DNA from: an uncultured archaeon | GTDB lineage: Archaea > Nanobdellota > Nanobdellia > Woesearchaeales > CAIVOO01 | NCBI GenBank assembly: GCA_903907555.1 | Contig: CAIVOO010000037.1 | Span: 1-8,973 of the forward strand | Direction of reading: 5' to 3' | DNA length: 8,973 nucleotides | Part shown: piece by piece, positions 1-5,382 of the stretch | Layout of the letters: the number at the start of each line of letters is the position of its first letter | Numbering within the stretch: position 1 is the first letter of the stretch | Notes under the pieces: generated by a model | The model's input: the letters and a program-made list of their open reading frames with translations, nothing else | Told to the model about the DNA's origin: nothing | The model's database searches: none | Program-made: the position numbers and the translations under genes

Positions 1-2
1 CC

Positions 3-308
3 TCAATTTTTTATCTTGCGCTCGTTGTCAAGCTCTTTCAGATGGTTCATGAAATACTCCAGGCAGTCGATTGCGCAGAATGAAGCTTTTTTCTTGAAAT
101 CGCTCGGGCCGAAAAACAGGGTAAAGCTTCTGTCATTGTACTCAAGCTCCTTAAAGCATATTGCGCAGAACTTCCCATTGTTTTCAGAGTCCTGTATCTT
201 CTCCCACAGAGCTTTCCTGGATTCCTTGCCTCCATTCTTTATGTCGTCTTCGAGCATCCTCAGCTCTTCAAGAGACCATGATGATATAGCCTCCTTGAAT
301 TTTCTCAT
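3..308 (-). CDS. Small Cys-rich (zinc-finger-like) protein of unknown function
   Basis: 101 residues, complete, ending in TGA at the very edge of the window. I do not recognise the family. Residues 1-42 are charged and probably helical, with SWSLEELRMLEDDI near the start. The second half carries FCAICFKEL (Cys48, Cys51) and FCAIDCLEYF (Cys78, Cys82), a CxxC...CxxxC arrangement that suggests a small zinc-binding ribbon or treble clef. There is no signal peptide or membrane segment, so it should be cytoplasmic. The ATG at 308 is supported by an AGGTGA site 4 nt upstream that overlaps the stop codon of the nuclease gene. Only 9 nt separate the two genes, so it is the last visible member of a three-gene unit. 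A role linked to RNA handling is suggested only by this neighbourhood. Confidence 0.72.
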   Translation of the reverse strand: MRKFKEAISSWSLEELRMLEDDIKNGGKESRKALWEKIQDSENNGKFCAICFKELEYNDRSFTLFFGPSDFKKKASFCAIDCLEYFMNHLKELDNERKIKN

Positions 309-312
309 TTTC

Positions 313-318
313 TCACCT
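313..318 (-). promoter_or_regulatory. Shine-Dalgarno site of the Cys-rich small protein
   Basis: Minus-strand AGGTGA, 4 nt before the ATG at 308. It abuts and overlaps the TGA of the upstream nuclease gene (318-320), which favours translational coupling or re-initiation. Confidence 0.65.
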
Positions 319-1583
319 CAGATTGTAATTTTTTCTCCAATTTTCGGAATCTTTGTTTCGATTCCGAGCGATTTGGCATAATTGCCAAGCTCAACTGCTG
401 CCGCAGGGTCTCCGTGCACGATGATTATCTTTTTCGGCTTTGCAGCTGCAATTATTTTTTTCAAGCCGTCCTGCCCTGCGTGCGCGCTGAAGTCAAACTG
501 CTTCTTGAAGCATTTTATCCCATAAATTGTTCCTTCAAGCCTTATCTTGTCAGATTCCATCATCAGCCTTCCAGAGCTTCCCTCTGCCTGATATCCTGTC
601 AGGATTACTGATGCGTCAGGTTCGCTCCTGAAATGCTGCAGATAGTCAATTATCGGTCCGCCATCCATCATTCCTGAAGTTGTTATCACAATGAATCTTT
701 CCTTGATTATGTTGTCGCGCTCGCGGTTTCCATGCACTTCCTTTATTTTCTTGAAAGCCTCGCGAAGCTCCTTCACATCCTTAAGTTCTGATGGGAAATC
801 GTAAAATGAATGCGTCACTCTTTTCGCAAGCCCGTCTATGTAAATTGGATAAGTTATATTTCTTTTTGCAAGAAGCAATGCAATTTCTTGAGCTCTTCCA
901 ACTGCAAAGCATGGCAGAAGAACAGGGCCTTTCTTTATCCTCTCCTGCACCAAATCAAGGAATTCTTTCTCAGTCTGCTCCCTGTTCGGGTGCAGCCTGT
1001 CTCCATAAGTTGATTCTGTTATTAAGACATCGACATTTCCATAATTCAAATCAGCCCCTTTCAGAAGCCTTGTTTCGTCTGTATTAATGTCTCCTGTGTA
1101 AATTATTCTCTTGCCATCAATTTCAAATAATATTGCTGCGCTTCCAGGGATATGACCTGCGTCGATAAATTTGTATTTGATGCTCTTCAGTTTATTCTCC
1201 TGATTGTAATTTACAATATTTATCGATTGTGCGATTCTTTCAACATCGCTTTTCTGGTATGCTGGATGCGAATGCTCTGCCATCTCAATGCCGTAAGAAT
1301 CTTCCAGCAAAATTTTTGTTATTGCCCTTGTTGCGGGAGTTGCAATAATCGGACCCTTGTAGCCAAGATAATCCAGGACAGGCAGATGCCCTGTGTGGTC
1401 AAGATGCGCATGGCTAAGGAAAACTGCATCTATTTTATCGACGTTCTCTATTTCAATCGGATGCTCAACCCCATCAGGCGTAAGCTTAATGCCGCAATCC
1501 AATAAAATGCGGAAGTTGCTGTCTGATAGCTCCAGGCAGCTCCTTCCTACCTCTTTTCCAGCACCATGGATTATTAGCTTCAT
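318..1583 (-). CDS. Beta-CASP metallo-beta-lactamase ribonuclease (archaeal CPSF2-like)
   Basis: 421 residues. An RNA-cleaving nuclease of the beta-CASP branch of the metallo-beta-lactamase fold, predicted to act in the cytoplasm on mRNA 3' ends or in decay. All zinc-site motifs are visible: Asp29 (LLDCG), HAHLDH at 58-63, His144 (DAGHIPGSA) and Asp165 (YTGDI). The beta-CASP markers follow: ESTYGD with Glu190, PCFAVGRAQE, the SGMMDGG loop, SAH with His368, and HGD with His390. The length and the absence of N-terminal KH domains fit the KH-less archaeal CPSF2 group better than aCPSF1 (about 630 residues with KH domains). Distinguishing it from archaeal RNase J would need a tree. The ATG overlaps the stop of the upstream AbrB-like gene in an ATGA arrangement, preceded by a good ribosome binding site, so the start is well supported. 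Nothing suggests truncation or a missing catalytic residue. Confidence 0.93.
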   Translation of the reverse strand: MKLIIHGAGKEVGRSCLELSDSNFRILLDCGIKLTPDGVEHPIEIENVDKIDAVFLSHAHLDHTGHLPVLDYLGYKGPIIATPATRAITKILLEDSYGIEMAEHSHPAYQKSDVERIAQSINIVNYNQENKLKSIKYKFIDAGHIPGSAAILFEIDGKRIIYTGDINTDETRLLKGADLNYGNVDVLITESTYGDRLHPNREQTEKEFLDLVQERIKKGPVLLPCFAVGRAQEIALLLAKRNITYPIYIDGLAKRVTHSFYDFPSELKDVKELREAFKKIKEVHGNRERDNIIKERFIVITTSGMMDGGPIIDYLQHFRSEPDASVILTGYQAEGSSGRLMMESDKIRLEGTIYGIKCFKKQFDFSAHAGQDGLKKIIAAAKPKKIIIVHGDPAAAVELGNYAKSLGIETKIPKIGEKITI

Positions 1584-1744
1584 TTCTTCATCTCCTCAAA
1601 CTCAACATACCATCTGTTCTGCTTAGAATCGAACTTGAAAACCACATTATGCTTCTTCTTCTGGTCCAGCGCAAACAGAAGAGGCATTGGAATTGTAGTC
1701 TCAAAGCTAGAACCGCGTCGATAGAGCTTTCTTGTGAAGTCCAT
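1580..1744 (-). CDS. Short AbrB/MazE-like (SpoVT-AbrB fold) protein
   Basis: A 54-residue ORF, short enough to be missed by ordinary ORF calling. It begins MDFTRKLYRRGSSFETTIPM and continues through PLLFALDQKKK, HNVVFKFD and RWYVEFEE. The pattern K-x-Y-x-R-G-S-S-x-x-T-I-P, then a hydrophobic helix, then VVF/WYVEF strands, is what I know from swapped-hairpin AbrB/MazE/SpoVT DNA-binding domains. They act as dimers, as transition-state regulators or antitoxins. Its TGA overlaps the ATG of the beta-CASP nuclease by 4 nt, so the two are almost certainly co-translated, and its own coding sequence contains the nuclease's Shine-Dalgarno site. An obvious guess is autoregulation of the unit from the AT-rich region just upstream. 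No toxin gene lies beside it, so a toxin-antitoxin role is not supported. Family assignment is by eye and moderately sure. That the ORF is real is quite sure. Confidence 0.75.
   Translation of the reverse strand: MDFTRKLYRRGSSFETTIPMPLLFALDQKKKHNVVFKFDSKQNRWYVEFEEMKK
1592..1597 (-). promoter_or_regulatory. Shine-Dalgarno site of the beta-CASP nuclease
   Basis: Minus-strand GAGGAG, 8 nt before the ATG at 1583 and inside the last codons of the AbrB-like gene. It fixes the nuclease start and supports coupled translation across the ATGA overlap. Confidence 0.6.
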
Positions 1745-1775
1745 TTTATACTTACTTATATACTATTCTTTATAC

Positions 1776-1798
1776 TTTATAAAATACTTATATTTAAA
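1776..1798 (-). promoter_or_regulatory. Candidate promoter of the AbrB-like / beta-CASP / Cys-rich unit
   Basis: Two TATA candidates lie on the minus strand. TTTAAATA (1791-1798) has a BRE-like CGAAACC just upstream and would give a leader of about 25 nt. TTTATAAA (1776-1783) starts 39 nt before the ATG and would give a short leader. No Shine-Dalgarno site is seen before this ATG. The stretch 1745-1798 is almost purely A/T with several TATA/TAAG repeats, so the exact box cannot be chosen by eye. Confidence 0.45.
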
Positions 1799-1805
1799 GG
1801 TTTCG

Positions 1806-1820
1806 GGTTAGGTTTAAATA
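1806..1820 (+). promoter_or_regulatory. BRE/TATA promoter of the receiver-domain gene
   Basis: TTTAAATA at 1813-1820 is preceded by purine/G-rich GGTTAGG as a possible BRE. The octamer starts 32 nt before the ATG at 1845, which predicts a transcript with little or no leader. The core AGGTTTAAATA is identical to that of the secA promoter at 8402-8412. Confidence 0.65.
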
Positions 1821-1844
1821 AAACCTCGCATTTTCGGCAGATTC

Positions 1845-2225
1845 ATGACAGAAACAAAACCAACAGTGCTTATAGTGGACGACCCTATATTGCATAGGGC
1901 TTATAGTCTGGCATTATCCAAATCAGGGTTTGAAGTTAAGTTAGCGTTCTCTTTCGAAGAAGTAGATAAACTTTTGAGAAATGGGAGCGGTATAGATGCC
2001 GTTGTAGCAGCTTACGGCTCTGCACCAAAAAGCGGATTAGATATCATAGAAGCAGCCAGGCAAACAAAACCCGAAATTCCCTGCCTGCTTGTTAGTGCTG
2101 TGTGTTCTCCTTCCAGTCCTGAATTTGTCAATGCTGTAAAAAGATGCGGGAATATTGATTATGTGCAAAAATGTGAAGGTTGGTTTGATTACTTGGGTCC
2201 TACACTCCAGAAATATTTTAAATAA
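1845..2225 (+). CDS. Stand-alone receiver-domain protein lacking the phospho-acceptor Asp
   Basis: 126 residues, a single CheY-like receiver domain with no output domain. It opens with PTVLIVDDP, giving the acidic pair Asp12-Asp13. Ser84 (CLLVSA) stands where the conserved Thr/Ser lies, and Lys109 (DYVQKC) matches the conserved Lys. The usual D-x-V-x-x-D element reads DAVVAAYGSAPKSG, so the acceptor position is Ala56 with Tyr57 after it, and no Asp is available there. The proline normally following the conserved Lys is Cys110. The fold is therefore expected to be intact but not phosphorylatable in the canonical way, as in pseudo-receivers that work by protein-protein contact. No histidine kinase is nearby. 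The start is the ATG 32 nt downstream of a TATA octamer. The end lies 20 nt before dtdA, which seems to have its own promoter, so co-transcription is possible but not required. Confidence 0.82.
   Translation: MTETKPTVLIVDDPILHRAYSLALSKSGFEVKLAFSFEEVDKLLRNGSGIDAVVAAYGSAPKSGLDIIEAARQTKPEIPCLLVSAVCSPSSPEFVNAVKRCGNIDYVQKCEGWFDYLGPTLQKYFK
2216..2225 (+). promoter_or_regulatory. TATA box of dtdA embedded in the preceding stop codon
   Basis: TTTTAAATAA covers the last lysine codon and the TAA of the receiver gene. The octamer TTTAAATA (2217-2224) starts 29 nt before the dtdA ATG at 2246, the spacing expected for a leaderless start. No Shine-Dalgarno site precedes dtdA. Confidence 0.55.
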
Positions 2226-2232
2226 AGCCTCA

Positions 2233-2245
2233 TTTTTCTTCTTTT
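2233..2245 (+). terminator. Pyrimidine tract between the receiver gene and dtdA
   Basis: A 13-nt run of T and C (TTTTTCTTCTTTT) ends directly at the dtdA ATG. Archaeal RNA polymerase can terminate at U-tracts without a hairpin, so this could end the receiver transcript. It may equally be just the transcription start region of dtdA. No hairpin is visible. Confidence 0.25.
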
Positions 2246-3049
2246 ATGCAAACAGCAATAATAGTTTCAACAAAAGACCTAGCAGGGATGAACATCAAAT
2301 CTTGCCTGTTGGAATTATTTAATCCAAAGTCCTGCGGAAAATATTCTAATCATGAAGTCTATGACTTAGGAAAAGCCAAATTATACACAACAGACAATGA
2401 TTCTATTAATTGCGAGAATATCGACGATGAAATAGCTGCTGATTTATTCATATTTGCTACAAAGCACCAGTCTGCTGCAGGAATTAATTCCTTAAGCACG
2501 CACGTGCCTGGCAACTGGGGGAATGCAGATTACGGAGGAAAGCCTAAAGAGCTGTGCGTCTGCCCTGCGAATCATTTGAAAGAAACGCTGAAGAAATTAG
2601 AAGAGCTGAACAATCTCGGATTTGAAGTAGTGCAGGAATGCACGCACCACGGGCCTTTCATGAAGAGGCCTTGCATGTTTATCGAAATAGGAAGCAATGA
2701 AACTGCATGGAAGAAAAAAGAAGCAGGAATCATCATTGCAAAAGCGATTCATCACCTCATAAATTCTGAGATAAAGCAATTCAGAACAGCTGTCGGAATT
2801 GGCGGCTTGCATACTACGCCAAGCTTCAAGAAAATAATGCTTAAAGAGGATATTGCAGTGGGCCATGTCTGCCCAAAATACAATCTCGAAAATCTGGATG
2901 AAGAAATGATAAAGCAGGCTCTTGAGCGAACAGTTCCAAAAGCAGATTTGATTATATTAGATTGGAAAGGGATGAAAGAGCATAAAGAGCGGATAAAGGA
3001 AATGGTTTCTAAGCTCAATGTGGAAGTCGTGAGAACAGACAAATATTGA
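2246..3049 (+). CDS. dtdA: D-aminoacyl-tRNA deacylase, archaeal type (DTD2)
   Basis: 267 residues, the normal length for the archaeal/plant DTD2 (GEK1) family. It hydrolyses D-amino acids wrongly charged on tRNA, freeing the tRNA for translation. Family members have been reported to be zinc-dependent, and plant and archaeal DTD2 also clear aldehyde-modified D-aminoacyl-tRNA. Family motifs run in order: IFATKHQSAAG (69-79), THVPGNWGNADYGG (85-98), VQECTHHGPFMKRP (129-142), IEIGSNETAW (146-155), GIGGLHTTPSF (184-194) and IAVGHVCPKY (203-212), then a charged C-terminal helix. It is unrelated in fold to bacterial DTD1, so it is also a good archaeal marker. The protein has no signal or membrane segment and should be cytosolic. 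The start ATG lies 29 nt from a TATA octamer with no ribosome binding site, fitting a leaderless message. The neighbours give no functional link. Confidence 0.95.
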   Translation: MQTAIIVSTKDLAGMNIKSCLLELFNPKSCGKYSNHEVYDLGKAKLYTTDNDSINCENIDDEIAADLFIFATKHQSAAGINSLSTHVPGNWGNADYGGKPKELCVCPANHLKETLKKLEELNNLGFEVVQECTHHGPFMKRPCMFIEIGSNETAWKKKEAGIIIAKAIHHLINSEIKQFRTAVGIGGLHTTPSFKKIMLKEDIAVGHVCPKYNLENLDEEMIKQALERTVPKADLIILDWKGMKEHKERIKEMVSKLNVEVVRTDKY

Positions 3050-3065
3050 ATTCACATCCATAATC

Positions 3066-3073
3066 TTTAAATA
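3066..3073 (+). promoter_or_regulatory. TATA box of the membrane-anchored extracellular protein gene
   Basis: TTTAAATA starts 32 nt before the ATG at 3098, within the 48-bp gap after dtdA. The spacing again predicts a leaderless or nearly leaderless transcript. Confidence 0.6.
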
Positions 3074-3097
3074 TCTCCTGTTAAAGCTTAGTCTGAG

Positions 3098-3781
3098 ATG
3101 AAAAAGCATAAAGAGGAGAAGAAGAGCTGGAAAGGCACTGTATTGATTATTGCGCTGTTTGTTGTTTTAGCTGCTGCGGTTATACTGTTTGTCAAGCCAG
3201 GCTATCTTAAAGGCGCATTATCAACAACAGATTCTGACTTCAAGCAGGCTGTTGAAAAATTCAATCAAATAGATGCGAGTCATAATATATCATTTTCTTC
3301 GTATGAGAAAGGCATTACTTACTTGAGGCTGCATCCTAGATATCCAAATCCATTCAATTTCGATGAGATGGAGCAGGTTGCTTCTGAATACAGCCAGATA
3401 ACTGGAAGCGAAGCAGTAAATCTTTATGCAAAATTCAGGAAAGGGCTCATAGAGGCAGAGAAGCTTCACAGAAAAGCATATGTAAGCACTGAGGGAACTC
3501 TCGAGAAAGGATACAAATGCAAATACAACCAGTCATTTTTTGAGGCTTATGACAATGTAATGTCCTTCAAAGATGCTGGCAAAGAGGCTGTCAGTGCTTT
3601 AAAGTCGCTTAATGAATCGTATCATTCTGAATTTGTTTATCTAAATATTTCTGAGGAATGGATGAAGAATCTTAGCAGGGATTTTGAACTTGAGGCTGCG
3701 ACATGGGAGTTCAAAAAAGATAATGTTGTTGATGTTAATAACAAGCACTGTATTAATGACACATCAACCAACCAGACTTAA
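3098..3781 (+). CDS. Membrane-anchored extracellular protein, unknown function
   Basis: 227 residues. I do not recognise the family. A lysine-rich start (MKKHKEEKKSWKG) is followed by one hydrophobic segment at about 14-32 (VLIIALFVVLAAAVILFV), the pattern of an N-in signal anchor. No lipobox cysteine follows, so most of the protein should sit outside, tethered by its N-terminus. The outer part has seven N-x-S/T sequons (Asn63, 144, 172, 183, 191, 220, 225) and two cysteines (141, 218) that could pair. Otherwise it looks mostly helical, with long charged stretches at 45-60, 88-125 and 184-206, and no catalytic motif I can name. A TATA box 32 nt upstream supports the ATG. A T-rich gap follows, and the next gene has its own TATA, so this is probably a single-gene transcript. 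An envelope role is inference from topology. Confidence 0.78.
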   Translation: MKKHKEEKKSWKGTVLIIALFVVLAAAVILFVKPGYLKGALSTTDSDFKQAVEKFNQIDASHNISFSSYEKGITYLRLHPRYPNPFNFDEMEQVASEYSQITGSEAVNLYAKFRKGLIEAEKLHRKAYVSTEGTLEKGYKCKYNQSFFEAYDNVMSFKDAGKEAVSALKSLNESYHSEFVYLNISEEWMKNLSRDFELEAATWEFKKDNVVDVNNKHCINDTSTNQT

Positions 3782-3784
3782 GTA

Positions 3785-3799
3785 TTTTTACACTCTTTT
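3785..3799 (+). terminator. Possible U-tract terminator
   Basis: TTTTT (3785-3789) and TTTT (3796-3799) lie just after the TAA of the 3098-3781 gene and before the next promoter. Their position fits oligo-U termination as known in archaea. No stem-loop is visible, so this rests on location and base composition only. Confidence 0.35.
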
Positions 3800-3806
3800 G
3801 TCTAGC

Positions 3807-3829
3807 TGACTACAACACAGATTTATTAA
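3807..3829 (+). promoter_or_regulatory. Promoter of the OB-fold / permease pair, with an operator-like half-site
   Basis: TTTATTAA at 3822-3829 starts 30 nt before the ATG at 3852, consistent with a leaderless start. Seven bases upstream lies TGACTACA (3807-3814), the same 8 nt that end the perfect palindrome upstream of secA (8386-8393), in the same orientation relative to the TATA box. The TATA box is less canonical than the TTTAAATA of the neighbours. Confidence 0.45.
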
Positions 3830-3851
3830 TCAAAAATTTCTAATGAAATGA

Positions 3852-4187
3852 ATGGACGAGCAGACTCTTTTGCGTATTTCAATGGCTGTAAGTATTATCG
3901 GATTATTTGTGCTGTTCTTTCTAGTCAAAACAATTGAGCCGAAAGAGAAGGAAATAAACCTATTGAAAGACAACGAGCTTGTATCATTAAAGGGCAAGGT
4001 TGACAGGGTTACAGTATTCGGCGAAACTTACTTCATTACTTTGAAGCAGGAGAACAGGGTTTCTGTCATCTTCGAGAAAAAGGATTTTCTTTTAATAAAT
4101 CCTGGCAATGAAATTGAAGCCATTGGGAAAACAAAAGAAACTGACGGCAAGATTGAGCTTTATGCCGACGAGATAAGGGTGACTTGA
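3852..4187 (+). CDS. Membrane-anchored OB-fold protein
   Basis: 111 residues in two parts: a transmembrane helix at about 9-26 (ISMAVSIIGLFVLFFLVK) and a small beta-rich domain at 42-111. The domain pattern, ELVSLKGKVDRVTV, then YFITLKQENRVSVIF, then NPGNEIEAIGKTKETDGKIELYADEIRV, is that of an OB-fold of the tRNA-anticodon/nucleic-acid-binding type, with the typical G-K-V start and a final strand of the A-D-E-I form. Such domains bind single-stranded nucleic acid or serve as protein-interaction modules. The short acidic N-terminus (MDEQ) before the helix and the basic residues after it (KTIEPKEKE) suggest N-out, with the OB domain on the cytoplasmic side, but this is weak. It lies 1 nt upstream of the TctA-like permease, which uses a ribosome binding site within this gene's end, so the two are surely one transcript. 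Whether the domain binds nucleic acid or a ligand relevant to the permease is unknown. Confidence 0.8.
   Translation: MDEQTLLRISMAVSIIGLFVLFFLVKTIEPKEKEINLLKDNELVSLKGKVDRVTVFGETYFITLKQENRVSVIFEKKDFLLINPGNEIEAIGKTKETDGKIELYADEIRVT
4178..4182 (+). promoter_or_regulatory. Shine-Dalgarno site of the TctA-like permease
   Basis: GGTGA ends 6 nt before the ATG at 4189, inside the last codons of the OB-fold gene. Its presence here contrasts with its absence before the transcript-leading genes, as expected for an internal cistron. Confidence 0.55.
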
Positions 4188-4188
4188 T

Positions 4189-5382
4189 ATGTTTTTTGAA
4201 ATCTTGCTGTTTGTGCTTGCAGGAATATTAGTCGGGACTTTCACAGGCCTTACCCCAGGAATTCACATAAACCTTGTATCGCTAATGCTTCTTAGTGCAT
4301 CACCATTCCTTTTGCAATATTTCAATGTCTTGTCACTTGCATCATTCATAATTTCCCTTTCGGTGGCTCACACTCTTGTCGATTTTATCCCTTCAATATT
4401 CCTTGGAGTTCCAGAAGAAGGCACAGCATTGTCTGTTTTGCCAGGACACAGATTTGTTCTGGAAGGGATGGGCTATGAGGCTGTAAAACTAAGCATTGTT
4501 GGAGCGGTTGTATGTTTTGTTGCCTTTTTGCTGGTTTCTCCCTTGTTATTTGTTGTCGTTCCAATAATTTTTTCTTATGTGAAAAATTATGTAGGATATA
4601 TCCTTATTGGCGTATCGCTTTTCACAATTTTTCGCCAGAAAAACAAGAAGCACGCCATAATGGTTTATTTTATTGCAGGGCTTCTCGGGGTATTTGTGTT
4701 TGATTTGAATCTTGGCGACCCGTTATTTCCATTATTCTCTGGGTTATTTGGGATATCAACGCTTCTCATAAGCCTGAATGACAAAGTAGAGATTCCAAAG
4801 CAGAGAACAACAGAGCATGTGACTATGACAAAAAAAGAGTTAATGCCTGCAATCGGAAGCGGATTATTCTCAGGCTCTTTAGTGTCTATATTTCCTGCGT
4901 TAGGGCCTGCTCAGGCAGCAGTCATCGCAGGACTTTTTACAAATAATTCGCCAAAGAATTATTTGGTGCTTGTCGGAGGGATAAATTCCGTATCAATGAT
5001 GATGAGCTTGGTGACGCTTTATGCGATTGAGAAAGCAAGAAACGGCTCGATAGTCGCTGTACAGGAGCTGATGAACAAGCCAGCTCTCCCGACAATAATC
5101 CTGCTCTTTGCTGTTGCAGCGCTCTCAATGGGGATTTCTGTTTTCATATCGCTTTATCTCGCTAAACTATTTTCAAAGCTAATAAATTTCATAAACTACA
5201 AGACAGTCTGCCTTGTGATAATCTCTGCAGTAAGTTTGCTGGTGTTGATTTTGACAGGATTTACTGGTTTTTTAGTTCTTGTGATAAGCTGCGCAGCAGG
5301 ATTGCTGGCTCCTTTGCTCGAAGTTGACAGAAGCATATCAATGAGCTGCATAATACTGCCAATTATACTTTATTTCATTTAA
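4189..5382 (+). CDS. TctA-like integral membrane permease (archaeal COG1784 type)
   Basis: 397 residues, almost entirely hydrophobic, with roughly ten or more membrane helices. Two signature loops mark the TctA fold. GTFTGLTPGIHINL (16-29) in the first half is echoed by GSGLFSGSLVSIFPALGP (223-240) in the second, the internal repeat of this family. The segment at 73-99 (starting GVPEEGTALSVLPGH and ending GMGYEAV) matches the archaeal subgroup as I know it. Bacterial TctA (about 500 residues) is the large membrane subunit of tripartite tricarboxylate transporters and needs TctB and a periplasmic TctC. Neither is present here, and the partner is instead a membrane-bound OB-fold protein. The substrate is therefore unknown, and 'tricarboxylate transporter' should not be carried over. 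The start ATG follows the previous stop by 1 nt with GGTGA upstream. The 3' end overlaps the convergent surface-protein gene by 8 nt. Confidence 0.88.
   Translation: MFFEILLFVLAGILVGTFTGLTPGIHINLVSLMLLSASPFLLQYFNVLSLASFIISLSVAHTLVDFIPSIFLGVPEEGTALSVLPGHRFVLEGMGYEAVKLSIVGAVVCFVAFLLVSPLLFVVVPIIFSYVKNYVGYILIGVSLFTIFRQKNKKHAIMVYFIAGLLGVFVFDLNLGDPLFPLFSGLFGISTLLISLNDKVEIPKQRTTEHVTMTKKELMPAIGSGLFSGSLVSIFPALGPAQAAVIAGLFTNNSPKNYLVLVGGINSVSMMMSLVTLYAIEKARNGSIVAVQELMNKPALPTIILLFAVAALSMGISVFISLYLAKLFSKLINFINYKTVCLVIISAVSLLVLILTGFTGFLVLVISCAAGLLAPLLEVDRSISMSCIILPIILYFI

Noticed and set aside
16..1505. Plus-strand open frames opposite the beta-CASP nuclease and Cys-rich gene
   Set aside because: The minus-strand frames carry full catalytic motifs and proper starts. 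The opposite frames have cysteine- and phenylalanine-rich nonsense composition and no signals.
318..1583. Assigning the nuclease as RNase Z or a glyoxalase-type metallo-beta-lactamase
   Set aside because: The C-terminal SAH and HGD histidine motifs, ESTYGD and the roughly 420-residue length are beta-CASP features; RNase Z and glyoxalase II are shorter and lack them.
1580..1744. A toxin-antitoxin pair formed by the AbrB/MazE-like ORF and its neighbour
   Set aside because: The partner is a beta-CASP RNase with complete housekeeping-type motifs, not a small MazF/VapC/PIN-type toxin. The arrangement alone is not evidence for a toxin system.
1845..3049. Receiver gene and dtdA as a functional operon
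   Set aside because: They are 20 nt apart, but dtdA has its own correctly spaced TATA octamer and no ribosome binding site. There is no known functional link between a receiver domain and D-aminoacyl-tRNA deacylation.
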